Of a stretch of 10,244 bases of DNA, positions 1-7,700 are shown one piece after another. A program made the translations under genes and the position numbers. Source of the stretch: JAQIBY01 sp034658655 (GTDB lineage: Bacteria > Bacteroidota > Bacteroidia > Bacteroidales > ML635J-15); the NCBI GenBank assembly GCA_034658655.1, contig JAYEFQ010000132.1, positions 1 to 10,244 on the forward strand, read 5' to 3'. Every line of letters starts with the position of its first letter. Positions within the stretch are counted from its first letter, which is position 1. The notes beneath the pieces were generated by a model. The model did no database searches. It was not told where the DNA came from and saw nothing but the letters and a program-made list of their open reading frames with translations.

Positions 1-2
1 TA

Positions 3-476
3 ATGAGAAATATTTATTTGAATGGTATGATTAGTTCTGTGTCACCCCTTCGGGGTTTAGTGTATGCATTTCACACTGATCGTGTTAAAATTGTTACACC
101 CTTTCAGGGTTACAATTATAACAGCAATTTTAATGTTGACCGTTTAACTGAATTGGAAAACTATCTCGATTTACAGGAACTTGTACTAAGTATTGATAAC
201 GGATTATTCACTATGGAAAATGCAGTTAATCAAAATATGGAGTTTTTGCAAAACCTTGCAAATACCGAAAACGTTGCCGGTGAAATTCAAGCACAGATTT
301 TGTTGGAAGAAACAGGCAACAACGAGTTTTTGGAAATCATTAAGCTACCCGAAGAAATTATGGATAACAAAAACATGACAATTCATTCTGAATCAGAAAA
401 CATGACAAATGATTTTGAGAGCATTATTAAAGTGTATCCAAATCCTAGGTCCGGTAAAAATATAATAATGAACTAA
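3..476 (+). CDS. C-terminal remnant of a T9SS-exported protein, sorting domain truncated
   Basis: The reading frame is open from the window edge, so the ATG at 3 may not be a true start. Seen: the first ~40 residues are translated from palindromic repeat DNA (44-117) and do not look like protein. Residues ~43-120 look like genuine acidic helical protein. Near the C-terminus comes 'IIKVYPNPRSGK', the opening motif of a type A T9SS C-terminal sorting domain (usual form VYPNPxxGxxxI). Such domains normally run about 70-80 residues, but here a stop follows after IIMN. The +1 frame stays open past this stop through the palindrome at 511-586 to a TAA near 585, as expected if repeat DNA replaced the end of the domain. 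No signal peptide is visible. Inference: a decayed cargo gene that probably can no longer be exported or anchored through T9SS. It could also be the tail of a longer gene that begins outside the window. Confidence 0.5.
   Translation: MRNIYLNGMISSVSPLRGLVYAFHTDRVKIVTPFQGYNYNSNFNVDRLTELENYLDLQELVLSIDNGLFTMENAVNQNMEFLQNLANTENVAGEIQAQILLEETGNNEFLEIIKLPEEIMDNKNMTIHSESENMTNDFESIIKVYPNPRSGKNIIMN
44..117. repeat. Pair of short palindromes (REP-like intergenic element)
   Basis: Two near-identical mini-hairpins lie 42 bases apart. The first is acccc-ttc-ggggt at 44-56. The second is accct-ttc-agggt at 98-110, and it is enclosed by an outer stem aattgt (89-94) / acaatt (112-117). Between them agtgt (59-63) can pair with acact (73-77). 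This layout of paired 5-bp stems with the same TTC loop resembles the repetitive extragenic palindromes common in Bacteroidota genomes. The repeat family is not identified, and its copy number in the genome cannot be seen here. It lies inside the open frame of the T9SS remnant, which makes that protein's N-terminus doubtful. Confidence 0.5.
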
Positions 477-510
477 AATTATACCATTTATTAATCAAAA
501 TTGCAAGTAT

Positions 511-586
511 AATGCCGATGTAGATTCAACACCGATAGGCGAAGCAAAGCGTAGCATATCGGATGTTTTGAATCACAATCGGTATT
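511..586. repeat. Long imperfect inverted repeat
   Basis: The left arm (511-536) and right arm (558-586) pair over about 25 bases with a few bulges. The outer part is aatgccgat (511-519) against atcggtatt (578-586), with one G-T wobble. The middle is gattcaa (523-529) against ttgaatc (568-574). The inner part is ccgat (532-536) against atcgg (558-562). The loop is 21 bases. The arms carry the same ccgat/atcgg ends, as in REP- or MITE-like elements. It begins about 35 bases after the stop of the truncated T9SS remnant. No transposase is nearby. Confidence 0.55.
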
Positions 587-604
587 AATGCGTTGTACTG
601 ATTC

Positions 605-656
605 GCCAGTCGGCGGAGAAGTGCGATTTCTCCCCGCTGGCTAGCGGGGAGAAATC
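605..656. repeat. Two overlapping, mutually exclusive hairpins
   Basis: Hairpin 2 has a perfect 14-bp stem, gatttctccccgct (625-638) with agcggggagaaatc (643-656), and loop ggct. Hairpin 1 pairs gccagtcggcggagaa (605-620) with ttctccccgctggc (628-641), about 14 pairs with two one-base bulges and a 7-base loop. The two share bases 628-638, so only one can form at a time. The segment is a GC-rich island in AT-rich DNA. The strong hairpin has no T-run directly after it, so it is not a standard intrinsic terminator. It may be part of the neighbouring repeat element or an RNA switch; the sequence alone does not decide. Confidence 0.6.
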
Positions 657-684
657 TTTAAAGTTTTATCGGACAATAGTGTAT

Positions 685-722
685 AAAAATGATTGATTGC
701 AAATGCAGTCAATCATTTTTTT
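685..722 (+). terminator. Rho-independent terminator
   Basis: The stem aatgattgattgc (688-700) pairs with gcagtcaatcatt (705-717) over 13 positions, one of them a G-T wobble, with loop aaat and then seven T (716-722). An A-run precedes the stem, so it could work in both directions. It closes the hairpin-rich region and insulates the regulator gene at 764 from upstream transcription. Confidence 0.75.
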
Positions 723-750
723 AAAACACCAAAATAAAAAAGAAAATCCG

Positions 751-758
751 TATCTTTG
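751..758 (+). promoter_or_regulatory. Candidate -7 promoter element (TATCTTTG)
   Basis: TATCTTTG matches the Bacteroidota -7 consensus TAnnTTTG exactly and ends only five bases before the ATG at 764. No clear TTG -33 element is seen at the usual distance. If it is used, transcription would start at or next to the start codon, giving a leaderless or near-leaderless mRNA, or the true start codon would be the downstream Met13 at 800. Confidence 0.45.
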
Positions 759-763
759 AATTT

Positions 764-2632
764 ATGGGAATAATTAACGTACAGAAAAGATCACTGGGAA
801 TGATTGCATTTGTCATTCTCTTTATCCTGATAACCCTTTCAGGACAAGCAGATGATTCCGTACAAAAAAACATTATCGAACAAGTTAACCAATCAACCTC
901 CCCAAAAGAAAAAGCCTATACCTTTAATCGCTTATCAGACCTGTATCTCGATATTGATTTAGATTCTGCGCAAACTTATGCTGACTCGGCTCTTTTTTAC
1001 GCCTCAATGATTGGAAATTACAAGCAAATTTCAGATGCATGGGTGAATTTTGGAAATTCTTATTTTTTTCAAGGAATGCTGGATTCTGCAAAAGTGTATT
1101 ACGAAAAATCCTTTGTCGCCATACGCCTCACAACAGATATGGATGAAATTGCAGCAGCCTTAAACCGACTTGGTCTAATTTATCAAGCCAAAGGATTTCA
1201 TGATGAAGCAACCGACTATTACATTAAAGCAGCAAGATATTACGAAAACAACAATAATAAACAGGGTATGGCTGATATTTACAATAATATTGGAATTATA
1301 AATCAGCATTTTAATCAGTTAGAAATTGCAAAAACCTACTATCTCAAATCATTAGCCCTTTTTAGAAAAACTCAAGATCAAGCTGGCGAAGCCCAAGTTA
1401 TGAATAATCTGGCGACCTTTTATACAGAAACTGACCAAACAGATTCAGCATTTTTATTTATAAGAAAAGCAAGAAAAATCTTTGCAAAAATAAACCATCC
1501 CTCTGATGAAGCAACATGCAATCTTAATATTGCAATGTTACATAATAAAAATGAACCCTACGATTCCGTTTTATTTTACTTAGATCAAGCTGAAACCCTA
1601 TTCTCAATCATTAATAATCATTTAGGAATATCAAGTGTACATTACAATAGAGGGCTATATTACAACAACATTGATGCCCCAAAAGCAGCAATTTCCGCAC
1701 TTACTAAAGCCCTAGAAACTCGACACGAAATTGGGAATAAAACCAATATCCTCGAGTGCCTAAAAGCCCGATCAAAAGCCTATGAGAAAATTGAAAACCA
1801 CGAATTAGCCTTACAAAATTTTAAAGAAGCTCAAGCCTATCAAGACAGCATTGCCAGTGAAAAAATGCAAATTCGATTTCAAGAATTACAGATACGCTAC
1901 GAAACAGAAAAAATGGATAAAGAGATTATCCTTTACAAAAAACAAGCACAGGAAAGACGCAATCAAAATATTATACTTATTATTGGTATCACAGGCTTTA
2001 TGCTTATCTCAGTGCTTTTCTTTTATTTATTTCGAACAAAGGCGAGATTGCTTAGCAGCCAAGAAGAATATTTCTCCCAACAAGAAAAAATGAATCAACT
2101 CCAATTGGAGAAAAAACGAACTAAAAACCAATTACTTAAAGAAGAAATTCTAAAACAAAAAGAAGTCCATCGACTTCAACAAGAAAAATATCAAGCCGAA
2201 ATAGAACACAAAAGTCGTGAACTGTTGACATCAGCAATGCACATCGTCAATAAAAACAAAATTCTTTCTGAAATTAAGAACAATCTTGAAAACATTACAG
2301 GCAGCTCTGAAACAACACTACGCATACACACAAATGCACTATGCAAAGAAATTGACAAAACTATTCATATTGACAGTGACTGGGATCAATTTAAAATGCA
2401 TTTTGATGCCGTAAACACAAATTTCTTTGAAAAACTCGAAACAGAATATCCAAAATTAACAAAGTCAGACATGAAAGTTTGTGCTTATTTAAAAATCAAT
2501 CTCTCAACTAAAGAAATTGCACAAATTATGAACGTCTCACCTGCCGCTGTCCATAAACGATTTTATAGATTAAGACTAAAAATGAAGCTTGAACCAAATA
2601 CGAACCTCACAAAATTATTCATGTCATATTAA
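764..2632 (+). CDS. Membrane-anchored TPR protein with C-terminal LuxR-like HTH (sensor-regulator)
   Basis: The protein has 622 residues. The N-terminus (QKRS, then hydrophobic residues 13-26, possible cleavage after SGQA at 29) looks like a signal peptide. Residues ~50-365 form about eight TPR-like repeats, for example NFGNSYFFQGMLDSAKVYYE at ~95 and NNIGIINQHFNQLEIAKTYY at ~174. One transmembrane helix spans ~403-423 and is followed by RTKAR, which suggests the C-terminal side is cytoplasmic. A Gln/Lys/Glu-rich coiled coil covers ~430-490. The last ~60 residues (LTKSDMKVCAYLKINLSTKEIAQIMNVSPAAVHKRFYRLR region, 565-604) form a LuxR/GerE-like helix-turn-helix. This architecture is familiar in Bacteroidota. 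Inference: periplasmic TPRs bind a partner and signal across the membrane to a tethered DNA-binding domain; target and ligand are unknown. There is no kinase or receiver domain. Met1 is preferred over Met13 because it supplies the positive n-region. The gene follows a terminator and appears to be transcribed from its own promoter. Confidence 0.85.
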   Translation: MGIINVQKRSLGMIAFVILFILITLSGQADDSVQKNIIEQVNQSTSPKEKAYTFNRLSDLYLDIDLDSAQTYADSALFYASMIGNYKQISDAWVNFGNSYFFQGMLDSAKVYYEKSFVAIRLTTDMDEIAAALNRLGLIYQAKGFHDEATDYYIKAARYYENNNNKQGMADIYNNIGIINQHFNQLEIAKTYYLKSLALFRKTQDQAGEAQVMNNLATFYTETDQTDSAFLFIRKARKIFAKINHPSDEATCNLNIAMLHNKNEPYDSVLFYLDQAETLFSIINNHLGISSVHYNRGLYYNNIDAPKAAISALTKALETRHEIGNKTNILECLKARSKAYEKIENHELALQNFKEAQAYQDSIASEKMQIRFQELQIRYETEKMDKEIILYKKQAQERRNQNIILIIGITGFMLISVLFFYLFRTKARLLSSQEEYFSQQEKMNQLQLEKKRTKNQLLKEEILKQKEVHRLQQEKYQAEIEHKSRELLTSAMHIVNKNKILSEIKNNLENITGSSETTLRIHTNALCKEIDKTIHIDSDWDQFKMHFDAVNTNFFEKLETEYPKLTKSDMKVCAYLKINLSTKEIAQIMNVSPAAVHKRFYRLRLKMKLEPNTNLTKLFMSY

Positions 2633-2726
2633 GCTTGTCGCTGATTTTAATACTCCCAACCGAAATTAACAATAATATTTCTGCCAACCATATCGAATTC
2701 CATCTGTTTATTACAAAACATACATT

Positions 2727-3191
2727 ATGGAAACATTCATTTCAACGAAACGTTTTGACGGATTTACAACCGTTTTCAGGCAATGGCGAGCTGAAAATAC
2801 GCATTGCAAATATTTACATGGATACGGAATTTCCTTCAAATTAACATTTGAAGGAGACTTAGATTACAGAAATTGGGTCTGGGATTTCGGCGGAATGAAA
2901 CGATCAGAAATAAAAATTGACGGCATGTCAGCTTCTGACTGGATGAAATACATATTCGACCACACAACCATCCTCGCTGAAGATGACCCCACGTTAGAAA
3001 CCTTTAAAACACTTGACAAACAAGGAGTCTGCCGACTTAGGATTTTACCGCAGGTTGGAGCTGAACGATTTGCCGAATATATTTATCGAAAACTCAACCC
3101 ATTCATTCAAAAAGAAACCGATAACAGGGTGAAGATAAAACAGGTTGAATTCTTCGAACATGATAAAAACTCTGCAATATATATTGCATAA
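2727..3191 (+). CDS. 6-carboxytetrahydropterin synthase (QueD/PTPS superfamily) protein, atypical metal site
   Basis: The protein has 154 residues, against about 120 for E. coli QueD. Family features seen: HCKYLHGY (26-33), where Cys27 matches the catalytic cysteine of CxxxHGH; WDFGGMK (52-58), matching the VDFxxLK motif; FDHTTI with Asp78-His79, the catalytic Asp-His pair; GAERFAEYI (111-119), like the family's PTxExLAxxI; and a C-terminal FEHDKNSAIY whose Glu144 aligns with the pterin-anchoring Glu. QueD makes 6-carboxytetrahydropterin from dihydroneopterin triphosphate for queuosine and 7-deazaguanine synthesis; PTPS makes the biopterin precursor. Oddities: the zinc-binding HGH is HGY, and the upstream ligand His (FxAxH) seems to be Arg21, so only His31, and perhaps His26, remain. 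An insertion lies around residues 60-75 and 84-100. No queC, queE, queF or folE is in the window. The start is the only one that keeps the full N-terminal strand. The 94-base gap to the upstream gene has no terminator, so co-transcription is possible. Family assignment is fairly sure; the exact reaction is not. Confidence 0.75.
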   Translation: METFISTKRFDGFTTVFRQWRAENTHCKYLHGYGISFKLTFEGDLDYRNWVWDFGGMKRSEIKIDGMSASDWMKYIFDHTTILAEDDPTLETFKTLDKQGVCRLRILPQVGAERFAEYIYRKLNPFIQKETDNRVKIKQVEFFEHDKNSAIYIA

Positions 3192-3198
3192 ATTTTAT

Positions 3199-3222
3199 AA
3201 GCTGTCCGTTAAGACAGCTTTT
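3199..3222. terminator. Hairpin terminator between convergent genes
   Basis: The stem aagctgtc (3199-3206) pairs perfectly with gacagctt (3213-3220), with loop cgttaa and a short T-run at 3219-3222. It starts 8 bases after the QueD-like stop codon and lies 20 bases beyond the end of lpdA on the other strand. It fits a terminator for the + strand gene and may serve both; the T-run is short, particularly on the - strand. Confidence 0.6.
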
Positions 3223-3242
3223 AAAAATCGTATTATCTAAAT

Positions 3243-4634
3243 TCAAATATGAATCACTTCATCATAAGCAGCCGCAGCGGCCTCCATAATTGCCTCTGAC
3301 ATACTAGGGTGCGGATGAATTGATTTGATAATTTCATGTGCTGTTCCTTCTAATTTTTTGGTGACCACCATTTCAGCTATCATCTCAGTTACATTATCTC
3401 CAATAAAATGCGCACCAAGCAATTCACCAAGTTTTGCATCAAAAATTAGTTTAATGAACCCTTCATTATTTCCTGCTGCACTAGCTTTTCCTGAGGCTGA
3501 GAAAGGAAATTTACCGATTTTTAATTCATATCCGGCTTCTTTAGCTTGTTCTTCAGTCATTCCGACAGATGCAATCTCTGGAACCGAATATGTAGCTCCT
3601 GGAATGTTTCCATAATCAATTGGATCAGGATTTTCGCCTGCAATTTTCTCAACACAAGCAATCCCTTCAGCAGATGCCACATGGGCTAATGCCGGACCGT
3701 GTACAATGTCACCAATTGCATAAACGCCATTAACATTTGTCTGATAGAAATCATCCACTTTCACTTTTCCGTTCTCAAGCTCAACTCCAAGCTCCTCAAT
3801 TCCAATATTTTCAAGATTTGGCGTTACACCAACTGCTGAGAGTACTACATCTACCACTTTTTCTTCCATTCCTTTTTTGGTTTCAATAGAAACATGGCAT
3901 TTACCGTCTTTTACCTCAACTGATTTTACCGCAGATTTAGTCATCACTTTAATACCTGCCTTCTTAAAGGAGCGTGCCAATTGCTTGCTCACATCTTTAT
4001 CCTCAATTGGAACAATTTCCGGAAGAAACTCCACCAATGTCACATCGGTACCAAACGAATTGTAAACGTATGCAAACTCAGAGCCAATAGCCCCAGAACC
4101 CACAACCAGCAAGCTTTCCGGCTGCTTTTCCAACGACATCGCTTTGCGATATCCAATGATATGTTTTCCATCTTGTGGAAGATTTGGCAATTCTTTGGAA
4201 CGTGCTCCAGTTGCAAGAATAATGTGATTAGCTTCAATAGTTTCTATACTTCCATCTTCTTTTTTTACTTCCACTTTTTTGTCCCCAAGCAATTTCCCAA
4301 AGCCATTATGTACTGTAACTTTATTTTTACCAAACAAATACTTTATGCCTTTTGACATTTTATCGGCAACCCCTCGGCTACGTGAAATAATTTTAGGGAA
4401 ATCTGGTTTAATTTCACCATCAACTGCTACACCATAATCATCAGCATGTTTCATGTAATTATATACTTGAGCAGATTTTATCAAAGCTTTTGCAGGGATA
4501 CAACCCCAGTTCAAACAAATCCCACCAAGTTCAGATTTTTCAACAACGGCAGTTTTCAAGCCAAGTTGAGATGCTCTAATTGCAGCCACATATCCTCCAG
4601 GACCACTTCCAATAACAATAAGATCGTATTTCAT
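3243..4634 (-). CDS. lpdA: Dihydrolipoyl dehydrogenase (E3)
   Basis: This is a FAD-dependent disulfide reductase that reoxidises dihydrolipoamide with NAD+ as the E3 subunit of the pyruvate, 2-oxoglutarate and branched-chain 2-oxoacid dehydrogenase complexes and of the glycine cleavage system. Seen in its 463 residues: the N-terminal FAD-binding GSGPGG (9-14); the redox-active disulfide Cys40/Cys45 in GGICLNWGCIPAKAL; the second Rossmann motif VVGSGAIGSEFA (~178-189) for NAD; the AIGD motif that closes the FAD site; and the C-terminal catalytic dyad His442/Glu447 in HPHPSMSE, contributed across the dimer interface. All catalytic residues are present and the length is normal for the family. 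It is cytoplasmic, with no signal peptide. No E1, E2 or lipoate genes are adjacent, so it is a single-gene unit, probably shared by several complexes. It has its own candidate promoter and converges on the QueD-like gene. Confidence 0.97.
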   Translation of the reverse strand: MKYDLIVIGSGPGGYVAAIRASQLGLKTAVVEKSELGGICLNWGCIPAKALIKSAQVYNYMKHADDYGVAVDGEIKPDFPKIISRSRGVADKMSKGIKYLFGKNKVTVHNGFGKLLGDKKVEVKKEDGSIETIEANHIILATGARSKELPNLPQDGKHIIGYRKAMSLEKQPESLLVVGSGAIGSEFAYVYNSFGTDVTLVEFLPEIVPIEDKDVSKQLARSFKKAGIKVMTKSAVKSVEVKDGKCHVSIETKKGMEEKVVDVVLSAVGVTPNLENIGIEELGVELENGKVKVDDFYQTNVNGVYAIGDIVHGPALAHVASAEGIACVEKIAGENPDPIDYGNIPGATYSVPEIASVGMTEEQAKEAGYELKIGKFPFSASGKASAAGNNEGFIKLIFDAKLGELLGAHFIGDNVTEMIAEMVVTKKLEGTAHEIIKSIHPHPSMSEAIMEAAAAAYDEVIHI

Positions 4635-4660
4635 AGCTATGTTTTTAATTTATGCGTATG

Positions 4661-4690
4661 CAAATTTATTAATTCCATACTAATACAAAA
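4661..4690 (-). promoter_or_regulatory. Candidate lpdA promoter
   Basis: Read on the - strand: TTTTG at 4690-4686, a 17-base spacer, then TAAATTTG at 4668-4661. The second box matches the Bacteroidota -7 consensus TAnnTTTG exactly and the first fits the TTG -33 element. Transcription would start near 4655, giving a leader of about 20 bases before the ATG at 4634. This is the best-formed promoter in the window. Confidence 0.6.
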
Positions 4691-4778
4691 ACACATAGCT
4701 AATTGTTCATTCATTTTAAGGAGTAAACCATCATTCGGTAGGTGGAAAAATCAAGAGCTTCTATGTCAAGATAATATC

Positions 4779-7700
4779 CTATCTCAAGAGTGTTACATTT
4801 CCTCTTTTCGAGAAATTATCTTCGTCAATACAAGTTGCTTCAAAATAATAGATGTAAACATCAGGAGACAGTTCTTCGCCCTTAAACGTTCCATCCCAAC
4901 CCCTATCATTGATATTTTCAGACTCGTAAATAATTTCTCCCCAACGATCATATACGGCAAAATACATTTTTCGTACCACCCCAACCGGTGCATATGGTTT
5001 AAAATAATCATTTTCCCCATCCGCATTTGGAGTAAACGCATTCGGAATATACAGATATGGTTCTCCACAAATTAATTCATTTACAAAAATAGTAATGGTA
5101 TCAATATTTACACATCCGTTGGCATCAGTAATGCGTAATTCATAGGTTGTTGTTTCTGTTGGCCAAGCTTCAACTTGTGGCAAGCCATCTTCTAAAATAC
5201 TATTTGCCGGATACCAATCATAGCTATATCCCGCGGCATCGGTTCCAAAAAGATTGGTACTCATACCCACATAAATTTCTGGATTGTCTGTATCTACCTC
5301 AAGGGGTGGAATATAAGCTTCATTTTCAATGAAAAATTCACCATAGGTTTCACAGCCATTATCATCGCGAAGCAATAACTCATAATCACCTGAACATAAG
5401 CCAATTAAATCAGAACCACCGCCTTCAACTGACCAATGATATTCATATGCACCAGTACCACCGCTTGCATTCACATGAATTTCGCCATTACATACTCCAG
5501 TACAGAGCATATCATTAACTGTGCCGATAAAATTAAGCAATTCAGGTTGCGATAAAGTAATGCTCGTTGAATCAACACAGTTATGATCATCAGTAAGCGT
5601 TACGCTATAACTTCCAGCAGTAATCTGCGCAATATCTTGGTCTGTTGACCCGATATTCCACTGATATTCATACGGAAATGTGCCACCTGATGCCTGCAAA
5701 TCAATACTAGTACTATCTCCGTAACATAAAATCGGATCAGCAAGAATTTGCATATCTATTTCCGTCGGACTTATTATGTATCCATTTTCATGAATCACAC
5801 AATTATCCGCATCAATCACAGTAACCTGATAATATCCGGCACACAAATCAGTAATATTTGCATCAGTATCCCCATTTGTCCATGTATAATTAAATGGCGG
5901 CGTTCCTCCCGACACATTAACCGTCATTTGTCCTTCGCAATCACCGTAACACAAATTATTTTCTACATCGCTCAAGCCAGTTGCCAAATTATTTGGAGGA
6001 ACCATTTCAATTTCCAAAACGGTATCACATCCATTGACATCCACAACCTGCACCTCATGCATACCAGTAGTTAATGTATTGTTTGTTGCTGTACTGATAC
6101 CATCATCCCATAAATAAAAATACCCTGGCGTTCCCCCTGATACAGTAACAGTTGCACCACCCAATCCGACTCCATCACACAATGGGTCAATAACATTTGT
6201 AAACTGTGGATTCAATTCCGGTGGCTGGACAATTTGCACAGATGCATTTGCTTCACAACCAATTTCATCCACTACAGTAACGTCATAATTACCTGCACAT
6301 AAGCCGTTTACAAAATCGCCATTTGCTCCATTGCTCCATGAAAAACTATATGGAGGATATCCATTTACGCTAGCACTTACTGCTCCGGTACACTCACCAT
6401 AGCAAAGCGGATGTTCAGGAATGACGGAGCTAATTTCGATATCATCGATTGTCACTAACACCTCAGCCATTTCAGTACAGCCCATTTGATTCTCAATTTC
6501 AACGGTGAATGTTGTATTTTCTGTTGGTGCAACAAGTGGATTTTCTGTATTTTCACCAGAAACAATAAACTCACCTGGAGACCAATTGTATGTATTATTA
6601 TCAGAAGGATTCAAATTATTAATTGACAATTCAACCGATGCACCTACGCAAATAATCTGATCGGGACTTAACTGATAATTAAAATTATGTAAATTCACCG
6701 TAACAGAATTTACCACATCTGTATTACATAAACTTTCTGTAACTTGAACATAGTATGTTGTGTTTTCTGTAGGCACATCCGACATGCTTAAATTGGTACT
6801 GAGTAAATTTGTAAAACTCGCATTATCAGACCATTGAATATCTGTGTAATCTCCGAACACCTCAGCATTCAACGACACTGGATCACCCGGACATATCAAT
6901 GTATCAGGAGGCAAAATAAGCTCAACATCCACATCAATAATCTCAATCGTTTGAAAAACTGTATCGATACACACATCGTCAATAATCAAGGTATATTCAG
7001 AAGTTTCAGACGGACTAGCAATTGGGTTTTGTACTCCTGTTTCTGATAAATCTGAACCAGAAATCCAATCAAACGTAACATCTGCCCCATAATGATCTGT
7101 CGGTCCGATTTCAACAGATTCTCCCGGGCATATTTCAAAAGGAGCTAATTCAATCGTTTCAGGAATTTGCACCTCAATTTCCCGATATGCAGTATCTGCA
7201 TAATTACATGCGGCCGGATCAAAAGCAATTAGCATTACCTCATAAACACCTTCTTCAGTATAGGTATGTGTAGGCTCAAATTCATTTGATTGAGGGCTTC
7301 CATCACCAAAATCCCATGTAAATTCTTCGCCTTGACTTGTATTTTCAAATTCAACATCAAAAGGGGCGCAAATTGCAGGTATTGGATTAAAATTGGCTTC
7401 CGCCAGATTCTCAATAATATTAATTTTGAATACAGCATTATTACAATTCGAACTACTATTCTCAGTTGACCAAACACCGGGATCTGGCATGGTTGGGAAC
7501 TCTTGACACGACCCGCAGCTAGCACAAACAGATTGTATAACATTTCCTTTTTTATCAAATCGACTTGTCCCGCCATCCACGTGATCATGACCGGAATATC
7601 CACATGTACCATAATGCACTTCACCAAAAAATGTTGCATATTCTAAAGCACCGGCATTTTCACTGAGAACCATGATGTAAAAATCCTGCCCATCAGTTTC

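Noticed and set aside
44..656. Possible CRISPR array or attachment site in the repeat-rich region
   Set aside because: The repeats are different palindromes, not identical units with regular spacers, and there is no cas gene, integrase or tRNA nearby.
2635..2844. 69-residue open frame beginning just after the regulator gene
   Set aside because: It overlaps the convincing QueD-like gene in another frame and shows no family motif.
4769..4786. Small hairpin (agata/tatct) over the stop codon of the large exported gene
   Set aside because: The stem is only 5 bp, AT-rich and without a T-run directly after it, so it is not a credible terminator.
4446..5075. 209-residue open frame on the + strand spanning the lpdA start, the intergenic gap and the end of the large exported gene
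   Set aside because: It runs antisense to two well-supported genes, its composition (Cys, Ile, Phe, Ser and Asn rich) is that of a reverse-strand shadow, and no domain is recognisable.
5322..6404. Recent tandem DNA duplication in the large exported gene
   Set aside because: The five units are similar in protein motif but well diverged in DNA, so they reflect an old domain expansion.
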